Shown here: positions 1-8,929 of the stretch, piece by piece
Numbering within the stretch: position 1 is the first letter of the stretch
Layout of the letters: the number at the start of each line of letters is the position of its first letter
NCBI GenBank assembly: GCA_964439395.1
Contig: CAYTNV010000017.1
Location: forward strand, 1 to 64,000
Length of the DNA stretch: 64,000 nucleotides
Direction: 5' to 3'
From: JAUUSJ01 sp964439395
GTDB taxonomy: Bacteria; Bacillota; Clostridia; Lachnospirales; Lachnospiraceae
Notes under the pieces: generated by a model
What the model saw: the letters and a program-made list of their open reading frames with translations, nothing else
Database searches by the model: none
Told to the model about the DNA's origin: nothing
Position numbers and translations under genes: made by a program

Positions 1-30
1 CGTATCGAACAATAGCAAACATATGTGATG

Positions 31-55
31 ACCACATAATAAGAATTATGTGGTA
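31..55. repeat. Left inverted repeat of invertible segment 1
   Basis: This 25-bp site matches the reverse complement of 245-269 at 24 of 25 positions. It is itself a dyad: 10-bp arms (ACCACATAAT / ATTATGTGGT) around an asymmetric AAGA centre, and the partner site has TCTT at its centre. That is the layout expected of a tyrosine-recombinase crossover site. Inference: recombination between the two would invert the 189 bp between them. Confidence 0.8.
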
Positions 56-91
56 GGATGACTCAAAACCGCATTTTTGCGCAAAAAAATA

Positions 92-107
92 AGACCTTAT
101 GAGGTCT
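92..107 (-). terminator. Leftward intrinsic terminator inside invertible segment 1
   Basis: A 6-bp stem (AGACCT / AGGTCT) with a four-base loop is followed, reading on the minus strand, by TATTTTTTT (plus-strand 83-91). In the orientation shown it would stop leftward transcription, for example from the recombinase gene, before it leaves the segment. Confidence 0.55.
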
Positions 108-197
108 GCCAAAATCAAAATGATTGATTTTTAAATATGTACCATTAAAATACATTTTCTTTTTTATACATTTTTTTATTATTTTTTAGAAATTAAC

Positions 198-226
198 TTG
201 CATTTTCACTTTAATGATGCTAGAAT
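198..226 (+). promoter_or_regulatory. Promoter inside invertible segment 1
   Basis: TTGCAT (198-203) and TAGAAT (221-226) are separated by exactly 17 bp and match a sigma-70/SigA promoter. It points right, toward the 3' end of the recombinase gene, so it drives no coding strand as written. After inversion it would point left, out of the window, to a gene not visible here. Confidence 0.6.
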
Positions 227-244
227 AGGAAAACGTAAGAGTTG

Positions 245-269
245 TACCACATAATTCTTATTATGTCGT
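245..269. repeat. Right inverted repeat of invertible segment 1
   Basis: Partner of the site at 31-55, inverted relative to it, with one mismatch in 25. The 10-bp arms are ACCACATAAT and ATTATGTCGT around TCTT. It lies about 170 bp beyond the 3' end of the recombinase gene. Confidence 0.8.
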
Positions 270-383
270 ATAAATATATTTGTATCATATGATTATAAAG
301 TCATAATTTTTATCTCAGTATTTATATACCGAAAAATCTATCTCACATATTTTTCATCATATCATTATCATATACGAAAGGAT

Positions 384-412
384 TTTGAATTTTAGCCAGG
401 AGCTAATTCAAA
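384..412 (+). terminator. Hairpin between invertible segment 1 and recombinase gene
   Basis: Arms TTTGAATT and AATTCAAA enclose an inner TAGC/GCTA pair, followed on the plus strand by GTCTTATTTTATTTT. It would end the rightward transcript from the promoter at 198-226 in the present orientation. The 3' flank on the minus strand lacks a T-run, so it is a weaker terminator for the recombinase gene. Confidence 0.45.
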
Positions 413-442
413 GTCTTATTTTATTTTAGAGAAAAATTTTAT

Positions 443-1306
443 CTAACAAATACTTCTCACTCCTATCACCATACGCATTGTATTCAGTACTCGCCGATGT
501 TCTATTCCAGTCGACTTAATATAAATCCTCGTCGTCTCTATATTATGATGCCCAAGCACATCTGCAAGCTTTGCGATATCTTTTTTTATTTGATAGAACT
601 CTCTCGCAAAGAGATGTCTTAAATTATGAGGAAACACTTTTCCTGCTTCTACCCTTGCTTTTTTACAGAGTGTCTTCATTTCTCTCCAAATATTACTCCG
701 ATCCATTGGTCTTCCCGCCTTCGTTCGAAAAATGTATCCACATGAAATCTTCTGCTCCCTTCCATACTGTCTTAACATCTTTTGTAACTTCTCTGGATAA
801 AAGATTGTCCTTCTTTTTCCCTTATTATAGACGCTAACCTTTCCTTTTTTTAGAGATTCTACTGTAATAAAACATAACTCACTAATTCGAATTCCTGTAC
901 TTGCGATTGTCTGCATAATTAAGGATAATCGCTTCTGCCCCTTTTCATTCGCAGTCAATATTAGCTTCTTATATTCCTCTTTTGTTAAATACGTATTTTC
1001 TGACTCATAAAACTCTTTTTGCCTTTTTAGTAATTTCACCTTTGCATCTTTCCACCCCATACTATCACAAAAATGGTTTGCTGCTGCCAAATACGTATTA
1101 ATACTACTAATTTCATACTCTCCACAGATTTGCAGCTGTTCTTTAAACTGAATCATATTTTCCTTTGTCACAGGTCGCCCTCCCAAATATTCCTCTAACT
1201 TTTTTATATCCCGCATATATTTCTCTATCGTACTTTCCTTCTTTTCTTCCCTATATAATTCTCTCCTAAACATCTCAATTCTTTTTTTATTAATAATACG
1301 CTTCAT
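443..1306 (-). CDS. Tyrosine recombinase (phage-integrase family), likely inverton recombinase
   Basis: A 287-residue tyrosine recombinase. The N-terminal half is a SAM-like core-binding domain. The catalytic half shows the family signature in order: TGIRISEL (first Arg), HNLRHLFA (His-x-x-Arg), GHHNIETTRIY (His and nucleophilic Tyr). The ATG at 1306 is chosen over the upstream one at 1330 because AGGAG lies six bases before it. The enzyme is XerC/D-sized with no DNA-binding AP2-like arm domain, as is typical of FimB/E-like inversion enzymes. Its 3' end lies next to two inverted repeats (31-55, 245-269) that look like its substrate. An excision/integration role for an element outside the window cannot be excluded. 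Confidence 0.9.
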   Translation of the reverse strand: MKRIINKKRIEMFRRELYREEKKESTIEKYMRDIKKLEEYLGGRPVTKENMIQFKEQLQICGEYEISSINTYLAAANHFCDSMGWKDAKVKLLKRQKEFYESENTYLTKEEYKKLILTANEKGQKRLSLIMQTIASTGIRISELCFITVESLKKGKVSVYNKGKRRTIFYPEKLQKMLRQYGREQKISCGYIFRTKAGRPMDRSNIWREMKTLCKKARVEAGKVFPHNLRHLFAREFYQIKKDIAKLADVLGHHNIETTRIYIKSTGIEHRRVLNTMRMVIGVRSIC

Positions 1307-1898
1307 TTTATCTCCTCTCTTTTTTACCAATCGATTTCATATATTTTCGAACTTTCTCATTTGCTTCGTAAATACGATACATCTTCATGACTAAAAATGA
1401 AAATCTAAATTTGTAAAAATAAGCATTATGAAAGGATATCCCCAACATACTGGAATATAATGCATACATTCTTTAAAAAACCTCTATTAACTTGTCTATC
1501 TCTTCCCTTGATAGAGATTTTTATAATAAGTTTATGTTAATGCTCTCATATATATGAAACTTCCATTATTTCACTCAAATTTTTCCAAAACAAAAAGAGG
1601 CCATTATCTCCATCTTAATTTGAAGATAATTACCTCTTATTAGTCATTCACCTGACTACTTCTCTATTCAATTTTTTATATCTTTTCTCTACATAAACTA
1701 CCACTCATTTTTACTTTGCTGCATATTTCTATTTCAGTATATATGGTTTTGATTGACATTTAGCCAATACACAGCCGAGAGCAAGCAGGTATATGCTCTA
1801 CTCTCTCGGCGTCTCTTCTCACTGTCTTAAATAATTCCCTCACTGTCAGAAATCCCCCTGCATATACTAAAGAGAATAACTTTCAAAGGATTTTTCAC
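1307..1898. other. 592-bp intergenic region with hairpins
   Basis: I see no coding gene here. It holds a strong hairpin at 1595-1638 whose minus-strand copy ends in a T-run (terminator-like), a weaker ATCTCT/AGAGAT hairpin near 1500-1520, and a GC-rich hairpin at 1774-1810 (GCCGAGAG / CTCTCGGC, with an inner GAGCA/TGCTC pair) about 90 bp before the DUF305 gene. The last could be a leader structure. No known riboswitch was recognised. Confidence 0.5.
1587..1638 (-). terminator. Minus-strand terminator-like hairpin
   Basis: AGAGGTAATTATCTTC pairs imperfectly with GGAGATAATGGCCTCT and is followed by TTTTTGTTTTG on the minus strand. No minus-strand gene precedes it within about 1 kb. It may insulate the recombinase gene or end an unseen small transcript. 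Confidence 0.4.
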
Positions 1899-2498
1899 AT
1901 GAAAAATAGATGTTTTTCTAGACATGACTCTCTCTCCTGCGACCAATACAAACTAAGCAACCACGCAAAAGATTACCTGACCAATTTTTACCATATCTTA
2001 GACCAGTTAGTCGAGGGCATGGATAATGCTCCCCTCAGCAGTAGTATTTCCCATAATTTTATCGTCCAAATGATTCCTCACCACGCAGCCGCTATCGAAA
2101 TGTCTAAAAATCTCCTCTCTTATACTACTTGCACTCCCCTTAGAAATATCGCCGAGCAAATCATAACAGAACAGACAAAAAGCATCGAGGATATGAAACA
2201 GGCAGAATGTGACTGCAATAAATTATTAAATTCTCAGCAAGACGTGGAACTCTATCAACGAAAAGTCTGGCAGATTATGAATACTATGTTCACTGATATG
2301 GGAAATGCCCCAAATGAAAATCAAATCAATGCAGATTTCATTCGAGAGATGATTCCTCATCATATGGGTGCTATCTATATGTCAAAAAATGCTTTAAAAT
2401 ATGATATCTGTCCAGAGCTCTGTCCCATTCTGCTATCCATTATTAGCTCCCAGGAGCGTGGAGTGAGACAGATGCAACAATTACTTAGACAACTCTAA
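1899..2498 (+). CDS. Tandem DUF305 protein
   Basis: A 199-residue protein with two DUF305 half-repeats. Each carries the family core: MIPHHAAAIEMSKN near residue 60 and MIPHHMGAIYMSKN near residue 155. DUF305 is a four-helix ferritin-like fold whose His and Met residues suggest metal (often copper) binding in studied members; the function here is not known. No signal peptide or membrane segment is seen, so it is probably cytoplasmic. AAAGGA lies ten bases before the ATG. It is one of only two clear plus-strand genes in the window. A hairpin at 1774-1810 precedes it and a perfect 11-bp stem (2588-2617) follows. Confidence 0.85.
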   Translation: MKNRCFSRHDSLSCDQYKLSNHAKDYLTNFYHILDQLVEGMDNAPLSSSISHNFIVQMIPHHAAAIEMSKNLLSYTTCTPLRNIAEQIITEQTKSIEDMKQAECDCNKLLNSQQDVELYQRKVWQIMNTMFTDMGNAPNENQINADFIREMIPHHMGAIYMSKNALKYDICPELCPILLSIISSQERGVRQMQQLLRQL

Positions 2499-2587
2499 TT
2501 AATATAAAAACTATTGCATATCCTTTTCACTGAATTTAGCACATACGCAATCAGCAGCTACCAAGAACCTCCTTGAACCCCAAACTA

Positions 2588-2617
2588 TCTGAAAACTCCG
2601 CTTGAGAGTTTTCAGAC
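2588..2617 (+). terminator. Hairpin after DUF305 gene
   Basis: TCTGAAAACTC and GAGTTTTCAGA form a perfect stem with a seven-base loop about 90 bp after the stop. There is no T-run, so it may act as an RNA 3'-end stabiliser rather than a strong terminator. Confidence 0.4.
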
Positions 2618-2658
2618 AGCAAAACAAACCTACAACTCCATACATTTTCAATTTAAAA

Positions 2659-2695
2659 AAACTAACTCTAAATCATCACAATCTAAAGTTAGTTT
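2659..2695. terminator. Bidirectional terminator between aspS and DUF305 gene
   Basis: AAACTAACT..ATCTAAAGTTAGTTT forms a long stem with A/T tracts on both sides. It lies between two convergent genes and can serve both. Confidence 0.75.
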
Positions 2696-2732
2696 TTTAT
2701 TATATTATTCTATTTCTTTTTTATGCAGCTAT

Positions 2733-4541
2733 CTACTCTGCATCTTTTTCCTCTTCTACCTTCTTCGCAAGCTCGATTCCAAGCTCCTTAAGTTGTTTTT
2801 CATCTACCTCACTTGGAGCTTCAGACATTAAGCAGGAAGCATCTTTTACTTTAGGGAAAGCGATTACATCACGGATAGAATCCTCTTTTGCCATAAGCAT
2901 AACAAGACGGTCAAATCCGTAAGCGAGACCTGCATGTGGTGGGACACCGTAGCGGAATGCATCCATGAGGAATCCAAACTGAGCATGAGCCTGCTCTTTT
3001 GTAAATCCAAGTGCATCAAACATTTTCTCCTGCACATCTGGCTGGAAGATTCTGACACTACCGCCACCGATCTCTGTTCCGTTTAATACGATGTCGTACG
3101 CTTTTGCTCTCACGCGTCCTGGATCAGACTCTAAGTACTGCAAATCTTCCTCCATTGGCATTGTAAATGGATGATGCATCGCAGTGAAACGGTTTTCCTC
3201 CTCATTCCACTCAAGAAGTGGGAACTCTGTGATCCACACAAAATTATACTCATCTTTCTTAAGCAAGTCTAAGTTTTTGGCAATTTCTAATCTCAAGTTT
3301 CCAAGAACATCATATACAACCTTATCCTTATCTGCCGCAAAGAGAAGTAAATCTCCTGCCTGTCCGTCCATCGCCTTGATTAAAGCATCCATCTCCTCAT
3401 CTTTCATAAATTTGCTAAAGGAGGATTTCACACTTCCATCAGACTTGCACTGAATATAGGCAAGTCCCTTTGCACCGAAGTCTTTTGCAAATTTTACAAG
3501 GGCATCAATTTTTTTACGAGCCATATCTCCCTGTCCCTTTGCATTAATACCACGAACAGAACCGCCGTTTTCAATTGCAGACTTAAATACGACAAATTCA
3601 CAATCCTTCACAACATCTGTCACATTTATAAGCTCCATTCCAAAGCGAAGGTCTGGCTTATCACTTCCAAAACGATCCATCGCCTCTTGATATGTCATTC
3701 TCTTAATTGGAAGCTGCACATCAACTCCGATTGCATCCTTAAACATACAGGCAAGTAATCTCTCATTTACATCAATTACGTCATCCACATCTACGAAAGA
3801 AAGTTCCATATCAATCTGAGTAAACTCAGGCTGTCTATCTGCTCTTAAGTCCTCATCACGGAAACATTTTACAATCTGAAAATATCTATCATATCCAGAA
3901 CACATGAGAAGTTGCTTAAATATCTGAGGAGACTGTGGAAGTGCGTAAAAGCTACCTGGATGCACACGGCTTGGCACAAGATAATCTCTCGCTCCCTCAG
4001 GAGTACTCTTCATAAGCATTGGAGTTTCAATTTCTAAAAAGCCTTCCTCTGCTAAGAAGTTTCGAACTGTTGTTGCAACTTTGCTTCTTAAAATTAAGTT
4101 TTTCTGAATATTTGGTCTTCTAAGGTCTAAATAGCGATATTTAAGACGAAGCTCATCCTTTACATTTGTACTGGCATCGATAGGGAAAGGAGGTGTCATA
4201 GCCTCAGATAAAACGCGAAGTTCTGTCACTTTAATCTCAAGTTCACCTGTCGCCAAGTCTTTATTTACTGCTCCACTTCTCTTCTCTACAGTACCAACTG
4301 CTGCGATAACAAACTCATTACGAAGCTTTCCAGCTTTTTCAAAAACTTCTTCTCCTACAATATCTTGGTCAAATACAAGCTGTAAAAGACCTGTTCTATC
4401 TCTTAAATCTACAAAAATAAGACTTCCTAAATTTCTTCTTTTTTGTACCCAACCCATAAGGACAACTTCTTGTCCAAGCTCTGCACTCAAAACTTCCGTA
4501 CATCTATGGGTTCTCTTTAACCCTTGCATGGATTCTGCCAT
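2733..4541 (-). CDS. aspS: Aspartyl-tRNA synthetase (class II)
   Basis: A 602-residue bacterial-type AspRS that charges tRNA-Asp using ATP. It has an N-terminal OB-fold anticodon-binding domain (LMGWVQKRRNLGSLIFVDLR), class II motifs including FRDEDLRADRQPEFTQID (motif 2) and GLAYGFDRLVMLM (motif 3), and the bacterial GAD insert between them. The length fits the family. The ATG at 4541 follows GGAGG at a normal distance; the longer reading from 4577 has no ribosome site. It lies downstream of hisS, an order conserved across Firmicutes. A short unassigned 33-codon ORF (4574-4675) sits in the gap; I cannot say whether it is translated. Confidence 0.97.
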   Translation of the reverse strand: MAESMQGLKRTHRCTEVLSAELGQEVVLMGWVQKRRNLGSLIFVDLRDRTGLLQLVFDQDIVGEEVFEKAGKLRNEFVIAAVGTVEKRSGAVNKDLATGELEIKVTELRVLSEAMTPPFPIDASTNVKDELRLKYRYLDLRRPNIQKNLILRSKVATTVRNFLAEEGFLEIETPMLMKSTPEGARDYLVPSRVHPGSFYALPQSPQIFKQLLMCSGYDRYFQIVKCFRDEDLRADRQPEFTQIDMELSFVDVDDVIDVNERLLACMFKDAIGVDVQLPIKRMTYQEAMDRFGSDKPDLRFGMELINVTDVVKDCEFVVFKSAIENGGSVRGINAKGQGDMARKKIDALVKFAKDFGAKGLAYIQCKSDGSVKSSFSKFMKDEEMDALIKAMDGQAGDLLLFAADKDKVVYDVLGNLRLEIAKNLDLLKKDEYNFVWITEFPLLEWNEEENRFTAMHHPFTMPMEEDLQYLESDPGRVRAKAYDIVLNGTEIGGGSVRIFQPDVQEKMFDALGFTKEQAHAQFGFLMDAFRYGVPPHAGLAYGFDRLVMLMAKEDSIRDVIAFPKVKDASCLMSEAPSEVDEKQLKELGIELAKKVEEEKDAE

Positions 4542-4766
4542 TTTTCTTCCTCCTTTTTTCTCGTAAAACCACTTCACATCTTCTTATAGATGATACTATC
4601 AAAAGATACTCTTTCAACATACCATCCTTTATCCTCTTTTGTCGCAGAGAATATAATAGCTTTGCGGTCTTTCATCATTCATTAACTTTTCATCATAAAA
4701 GTATCCATTGCTTATCGCTATCCTAAAAATCACTTTGTGAATTTCGCATAGCATTTTATTGTTTTT

Positions 4767-6011
4767 CTATAAATTTAAACTATCAATATCATCAAGAGAA
4801 ATCTCAACTGTCTCTCCTGTCTCCATATTTTTGAGACTTGCCTTTCGCTCCTTACATTCATTTTCACCCATAATAACTGTATAGCGAGCATTCATTTTAT
4901 TTGCGTATTTCATTTGAGCCTTTACGCTTCGATCTAAGTAATCAGTCTCCACACAATATCCCTTTGCACGAAGTGCCTGTACAAAGGAAAAAGCTGGAAC
5001 TTTCGCCTCTTTTCCCAAAATTCCGACATAAACATCTACACCTGACTTAACTGGAAGCTCTACCTGCTCTTTTTCTAAAAAATAAATCAATCTCTCAATA
5101 CCCATACCAAATCCGACAGATGGCATAGAAATTTTCTCGTCAATCTCATGTACTAAATTATCGTAACGTCCACCACCGCAGAGTGTGAATCCATCAGAAT
5201 TTACAAATTCAAATACTGTCTTTGTATAGTAATCCAGTCCACGGACAATTCCTGTATCTACCTCAAATGGAATGTGAAGAGCAGTGAGCAAAGAACAAAG
5301 CTCATCAAAATGATTTTTGCACTCTTCGTCCAAATATTCGATTGTTCTTGGCGCATGCTCGACAATTTTCTTACAGCTTTCTTCCTTACAGTCAATAACG
5401 CGAAGTGGGTTTTTCTCCATACGCTCCTTACAAGTTGGACAAAGTCCATCCTGATGAGCATATAAATATTCTTTTAACGCTTTATTATAAATGGATTTAC
5501 AATTTGGACAGCCAATGCTATTAATATGAAGCTTTGCGTCTTTTAAGCCAATTTTCTTAATAAATGTAGAAATAAGGGAAATAAGCTCCACCTCCGCAAG
5601 CGGTCCAGCTGCTCCTACAAACTCAATACCAAACTGATGATGCTGTCTAAGACGTCCGCTATCTGGTTTCTCATAGCGAAATGCTGGTGTCACATAAAAT
5701 AACTTGATTGGCTGTGGAAGGGCATGCATACCATTTTCAAGATAAGCGCGGATTGCTCCTGCTGTTCCCTCCGGCTTTAGAGAAATACTTCTTCCACCTT
5801 TATCTAAAAATGTATACATTTCCTTTTGTACTACATCTGTCGTCTCTCCAACACTTCTCTGGAATAAAATGCTGTGCTCAAAAACAGGTGTAATTACTTC
5901 TTTTATATTATAAGTTGCACAGAGTTCTCTGGCAGTTTTTTCGATATAGGTTCTTTTTTCCATCATATCACCGTACCAGTCCTGTGTACCTCTTGGTGCC
6001 TGGGTAATCAT
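4767..6011 (-). CDS. hisS: Histidyl-tRNA synthetase (class II)
   Basis: A 414-residue HisRS that charges tRNA-His. Visible features are APRGTQDWYG at the start, class II motif 2 (TPAFRYEKPDSGRLRQHHQF), the HisRS-specific motifs GLDYYTKTVFEF and GGGRYDNL, motif 3 (GFGMGIERL), and a C-terminal anticodon-binding domain. An internal Cys-rich stretch (CPNCKS, CPTCKERM, CKEESCKK) resembles a zinc-binding insertion that also occurs in other clostridial HisRS proteins. GGAGG lies seven bases before the ATG. It is upstream of aspS on the same strand. Confidence 0.97.
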   Translation of the reverse strand: MITQAPRGTQDWYGDMMEKRTYIEKTARELCATYNIKEVITPVFEHSILFQRSVGETTDVVQKEMYTFLDKGGRSISLKPEGTAGAIRAYLENGMHALPQPIKLFYVTPAFRYEKPDSGRLRQHHQFGIEFVGAAGPLAEVELISLISTFIKKIGLKDAKLHINSIGCPNCKSIYNKALKEYLYAHQDGLCPTCKERMEKNPLRVIDCKEESCKKIVEHAPRTIEYLDEECKNHFDELCSLLTALHIPFEVDTGIVRGLDYYTKTVFEFVNSDGFTLCGGGRYDNLVHEIDEKISMPSVGFGMGIERLIYFLEKEQVELPVKSGVDVYVGILGKEAKVPAFSFVQALRAKGYCVETDYLDRSVKAQMKYANKMNARYTVIMGENECKERKASLKNMETGETVEISLDDIDSLNL

Positions 6012-6042
6012 ATCATTTCCTCCATTTTTATTTTATTCGCAG

Positions 6043-6078
6043 TCAAATACCCCGCCGCAAGCAGCAGGGTATTTGACC
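6043..6078. terminator. Strong hairpin between HD-GYP gene and hisS
   Basis: GTCAAATACCC and GGGTATTTGAC form an 11-bp stem, extended by GC pairs (GCTGC/GCGGC). No T-run follows on the minus strand, so it may be an attenuating or processing site between the relA-hemZ group and hisS-aspS. Confidence 0.5.
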
Positions 6079-6102
6079 CTCTTATATTTTTCATACTAAA
6101 GT

Positions 6103-6792
6103 TTATTCACTAATTCCAAGATTGTCAAGTACTTTTACAAAGTCGTCTGAGTGAACAATTCGCAAGAAGGCAAGAAAAACTGACATATCAAAATCCTTTA
6201 CCTCCTCAATCATAATTTGAATCGCTGTTTCTGTATTAAAAGCTGTGCGATATGGGCGATTTGATATAAGAGCTCCAAAGGCATCACAGACGCGAAGAAT
6301 CTTCGCTCCAAGTGGAATCTGGTCCCCCTTTAGATTATTTGGATAACCTGAACCATCAAAATTTTCATGATGATAAAGCACATACTGACAAATATGCTCA
6401 CCATACCCTTGCTCCTTCAAAATCGCATATCCAAGACTAGAATGTAATCTTCGATATCTCACTTCATCAATGCGAAGCTTTTCGTCACCTCTTTTTTGGT
6501 ATACATAATTAACAAGCTTTAGTTTCCCAATATCATGAAGCAATCCAGCCACTGCAATATCATGACATTCTCTATCTCTAACATTTAATTCTCTGGCAAG
6601 CAAATATGCCAAATCACTCACAATAATTCCATGTGTAATAGCTTCCTTTAAATCTGCCTCTATCGGTGTCTCCACACTATGGGCATCGTACATTTCAAGA
6701 CAGTCTTTTGTACTTTGAACACCAAAAATATCCGTTTGCTCCTCCAATTTTATTGTCACCTTCGCTCCAAGCGAAGCGATGGATTCTCGCAT
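6103..6792 (-). CDS. HD-GYP/HDIG domain phosphohydrolase
   Basis: A 229-residue HD-domain protein with LLHDIGK (HD pair), a downstream His (YHHENFDGSGYP) and the helical layout of HD-GYP enzymes, which in studied members cleave cyclic di-GMP or related nucleotides. The GYP element is present as GSGYP. It has no sensory domain or membrane segment, so it is probably a stand-alone cytoplasmic enzyme. Its ATG overlaps the hemZ stop codon by one base (TAATG), which implies translational coupling with hemZ. The substrate cannot be decided from sequence. Confidence 0.8.
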   Translation of the reverse strand: MRESIASLGAKVTIKLEEQTDIFGVQSTKDCLEMYDAHSVETPIEADLKEAITHGIIVSDLAYLLARELNVRDRECHDIAVAGLLHDIGKLKLVNYVYQKRGDEKLRIDEVRYRRLHSSLGYAILKEQGYGEHICQYVLYHHENFDGSGYPNNLKGDQIPLGAKILRVCDAFGALISNRPYRTAFNTETAIQIMIEEVKDFDMSVFLAFLRIVHSDDFVKVLDNLGISE

Positions 6793-8255
6793 TAACTGTT
6801 CTTTTCTTTCTTTCGTTTCCGTACGATCATCTCCTCAATCCGCTCTATATAATGATCTATGTCTTTTACATTTTCTACTCTCTCAATTCTATTTTCCGCT
6901 GGATATACATACTTTGTAGATGCTCCTGCTCCAAGTGCAATAATATCCTGCTTTTCTTCCATCATTAAAATATTATATAGACTTTCTTTTCCAGGCACGG
7001 AATAGCCTACATTTTCTAAATTTCCTGGGATATTTTTTTGACGATACATATAATATGGAAATAATCCCATTTCTCTCGCCGTATCTTCCACTAGAAGAAG
7101 CATCTCATTTGTACTTCCCTTTACTAAAGCCGCATATCGCTCCATATTTTGATTTAACCTTGCAGCTCGCTTAATCGCCAAAGAATGTACCGTTAAGCTA
7201 TCTGGTCTTAATTCTTTTATATGCGATAACGTATTAGAGAGTTCCCAAATTCCCTCTCCTGGAAGCCCCGTAATAATATCCATATTTATATTATCAAAGC
7301 CGACCTCTCTTGCCATCTTATAGGTTGAAATTGTCTGGCTCACAGTATGATTTCTGCCAATTATTTTTAATGTCTCATCATTCATTGTCTGTGGATTAAT
7401 ACTGATTCTTGTGACTGGATGCGCATGCAGTACATCTAATTTTGCTCTCGTAATACTATCTGGCCTTCCCGCCTCTACTGTATATTCCTTTAAATAGGAT
7501 AAATCAAATTTCTCCTCTATCTTTGTGAGTAAAAACTCCAATTCCTCTGCCGATAAAGCTGTCGGAGTTCCACCGCCGATATAGAGTGTTGTAAGTCTCT
7601 TATTGGCGTAAGTCTTCGCCACATAATCCATCTCCTTGCAAAGTGCGAGAAGATATGATTCAACCTTCTTTTTATAAACTCCAATTGGAAAAGAAGTAAA
7701 GGAACAATAAAGGCATGTCGATGGACAAAATGGAATACCGATATACATACTGTACTCATCCTCATATGAAATTTTATTCAAAATTTCATATTCCTTCTTG
7801 GCCACATCTGTGCAAAGTCTCGCCTTTTGCTCTGTTGTACGATAAGTAGACTGGAAATAATGAATCATTTCCTCGTCCGTTTTCCCCTCTTCCAACATAT
7901 GATAAATAATTTTCGTTGGTCGAATCCCAGTGAGCATTCCCCACGGAAGTTTTCTCTTCGTATACTCACTCAATAAATCATACAAAAATGCATCTATTTT
8001 CTTACGTTTTACGCTATACTCCCAGTCTTCCATTATAAGTTCCAAGCTTGCTTTTTTTTCTTCCTGCTCAAAAATATGACCAACTGCCTTCTCTTTTCCA
8101 AAATCCAGCTCCATTGTAAAGCAAACAAGGGAGGAATCCACATCCTCCACTTTTTGATTGACAATATCAATAATCTTTTCCCTCTCAAAAAAGGCAAGTA
8201 TAATCGCTCTTACGTCATAGTCGTATTCCATCGTATTTTGTTTTATATATATCAT
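6792..8255 (-). CDS. hemZ: HemZ-type coproporphyrinogen dehydrogenase-like radical SAM enzyme
   Basis: A 487-residue radical SAM protein. The iron-sulfur/SAM motif is FCPSTCLYCSF (Cys-x3-Cys-x2-Cys), followed by YIGGGTPTAL. Length and the roughly 160-residue N-terminal extension match HemZ, the oxygen-independent coproporphyrinogen III oxidase-like protein of Firmicutes. Many HemN/HemZ relatives, especially in bacteria without complete haem synthesis, have other or unknown functions, so the reaction is inferred. It sits between the MBL hydrolase gene (12-bp gap) and the HD-GYP gene (1-base overlap). Confidence 0.85.
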   Translation of the reverse strand: MIYIKQNTMEYDYDVRAIILAFFEREKIIDIVNQKVEDVDSSLVCFTMELDFGKEKAVGHIFEQEEKKASLELIMEDWEYSVKRKKIDAFLYDLLSEYTKRKLPWGMLTGIRPTKIIYHMLEEGKTDEEMIHYFQSTYRTTEQKARLCTDVAKKEYEILNKISYEDEYSMYIGIPFCPSTCLYCSFTSFPIGVYKKKVESYLLALCKEMDYVAKTYANKRLTTLYIGGGTPTALSAEELEFLLTKIEEKFDLSYLKEYTVEAGRPDSITRAKLDVLHAHPVTRISINPQTMNDETLKIIGRNHTVSQTISTYKMAREVGFDNINMDIITGLPGEGIWELSNTLSHIKELRPDSLTVHSLAIKRAARLNQNMERYAALVKGSTNEMLLLVEDTAREMGLFPYYMYRQKNIPGNLENVGYSVPGKESLYNILMMEEKQDIIALGAGASTKYVYPAENRIERVENVKDIDHYIERIEEMIVRKRKKEKNS

Positions 8256-8267
8256 ATTTTATTCTCG

Positions 8268-8915
8268 CTATCTCTTTACGTATGGATTTGTTTTTCTCTC
8301 TTCCCCAATTGTGGAGGAAGGTCCATGTCCTGGCAAGACAATCGTAGCGTCTGGGAAGCTCATTAAAATATCGTTGACAGATTTTAAAATCTCTCTCATA
8401 CTTCCAGTTGGAAAGTCGGTTCTTCCTATACTGCCCGCAAAAAGAGTGTCTCCCGTAAAAAGCCATCCATAAGTTGGAAAATAATAGCAACAACTTCCTT
8501 TTGTATGCCCTGGCGTTAAATAAAAAATCATTCGATGCCCAAGTACCTCGTACTCTTGCTTTGGTTGTTTAAATAATACATTGGCATGTGTTGTATAGGA
8601 TTTTCCAAACATTGGTGTTAAATTATAATCTGGAACCATCAAAACTTCCTGCTCAATCTGAGAGGCGAGCACTGGCAAATCCATGCTAATCTCTCTTCTT
8701 AAGTCATCTAAAGCTCCAATATGATCTGCATGACCATGTGTCAACAAAATCATATCAAGCTTTAATCCTTTTTCATCTAAAATTTTTAAAATAATATCTA
8801 CGTCACCAGCTGGATCTACGACTGCCGCCTTTTTTGTCTCCTGATTGGCAATAATATAGCAGTTTGTTCCAATATCGCCAAGCTCTGCCGACATAACAAT
8901 TAATTTATTTTCCAT
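8268..8915 (-). CDS. MBL-fold metallohydrolase (glyoxalase II-like)
   Basis: A 215-residue metallo-beta-lactamase-fold hydrolase. The zinc ligands are visible: THGHADH near residue 60, TPGHTKGS (His), FTGDTLF (Asp) and LPGHGPSS (His). This is the pattern of the glyoxalase II-like/YcbL group, which acts on thioesters or related substrates; the natural substrate here is not known. It lies 14 bp after relA and 12 bp before hemZ, so the three are probably co-transcribed. This neighbourhood recurs in Clostridia. Confidence 0.85.
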   Translation of the reverse strand: MENKLIVMSAELGDIGTNCYIIANQETKKAAVVDPAGDVDIILKILDEKGLKLDMILLTHGHADHIGALDDLRREISMDLPVLASQIEQEVLMVPDYNLTPMFGKSYTTHANVLFKQPKQEYEVLGHRMIFYLTPGHTKGSCCYYFPTYGWLFTGDTLFAGSIGRTDFPTGSMREILKSVNDILMSFPDATIVLPGHGPSSTIGEERKTNPYVKR

Positions 8916-8929
8916 TTTTCTCTCCTATC

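Noticed and set aside
443..1306. Integrase as part of a prophage or integrative element
   Set aside because: No phage or conjugation genes or direct-repeat attachment sites are seen nearby; the inverted repeats favour an inversion role, though the left side is outside the window.
4542..4766. Possible T-box or leader before aspS, and a 33-codon ORF (4574-4675)
   Set aside because: No T-box sequence or terminator/antiterminator pair was recognised, and the short ORF has no convincing ribosome site.
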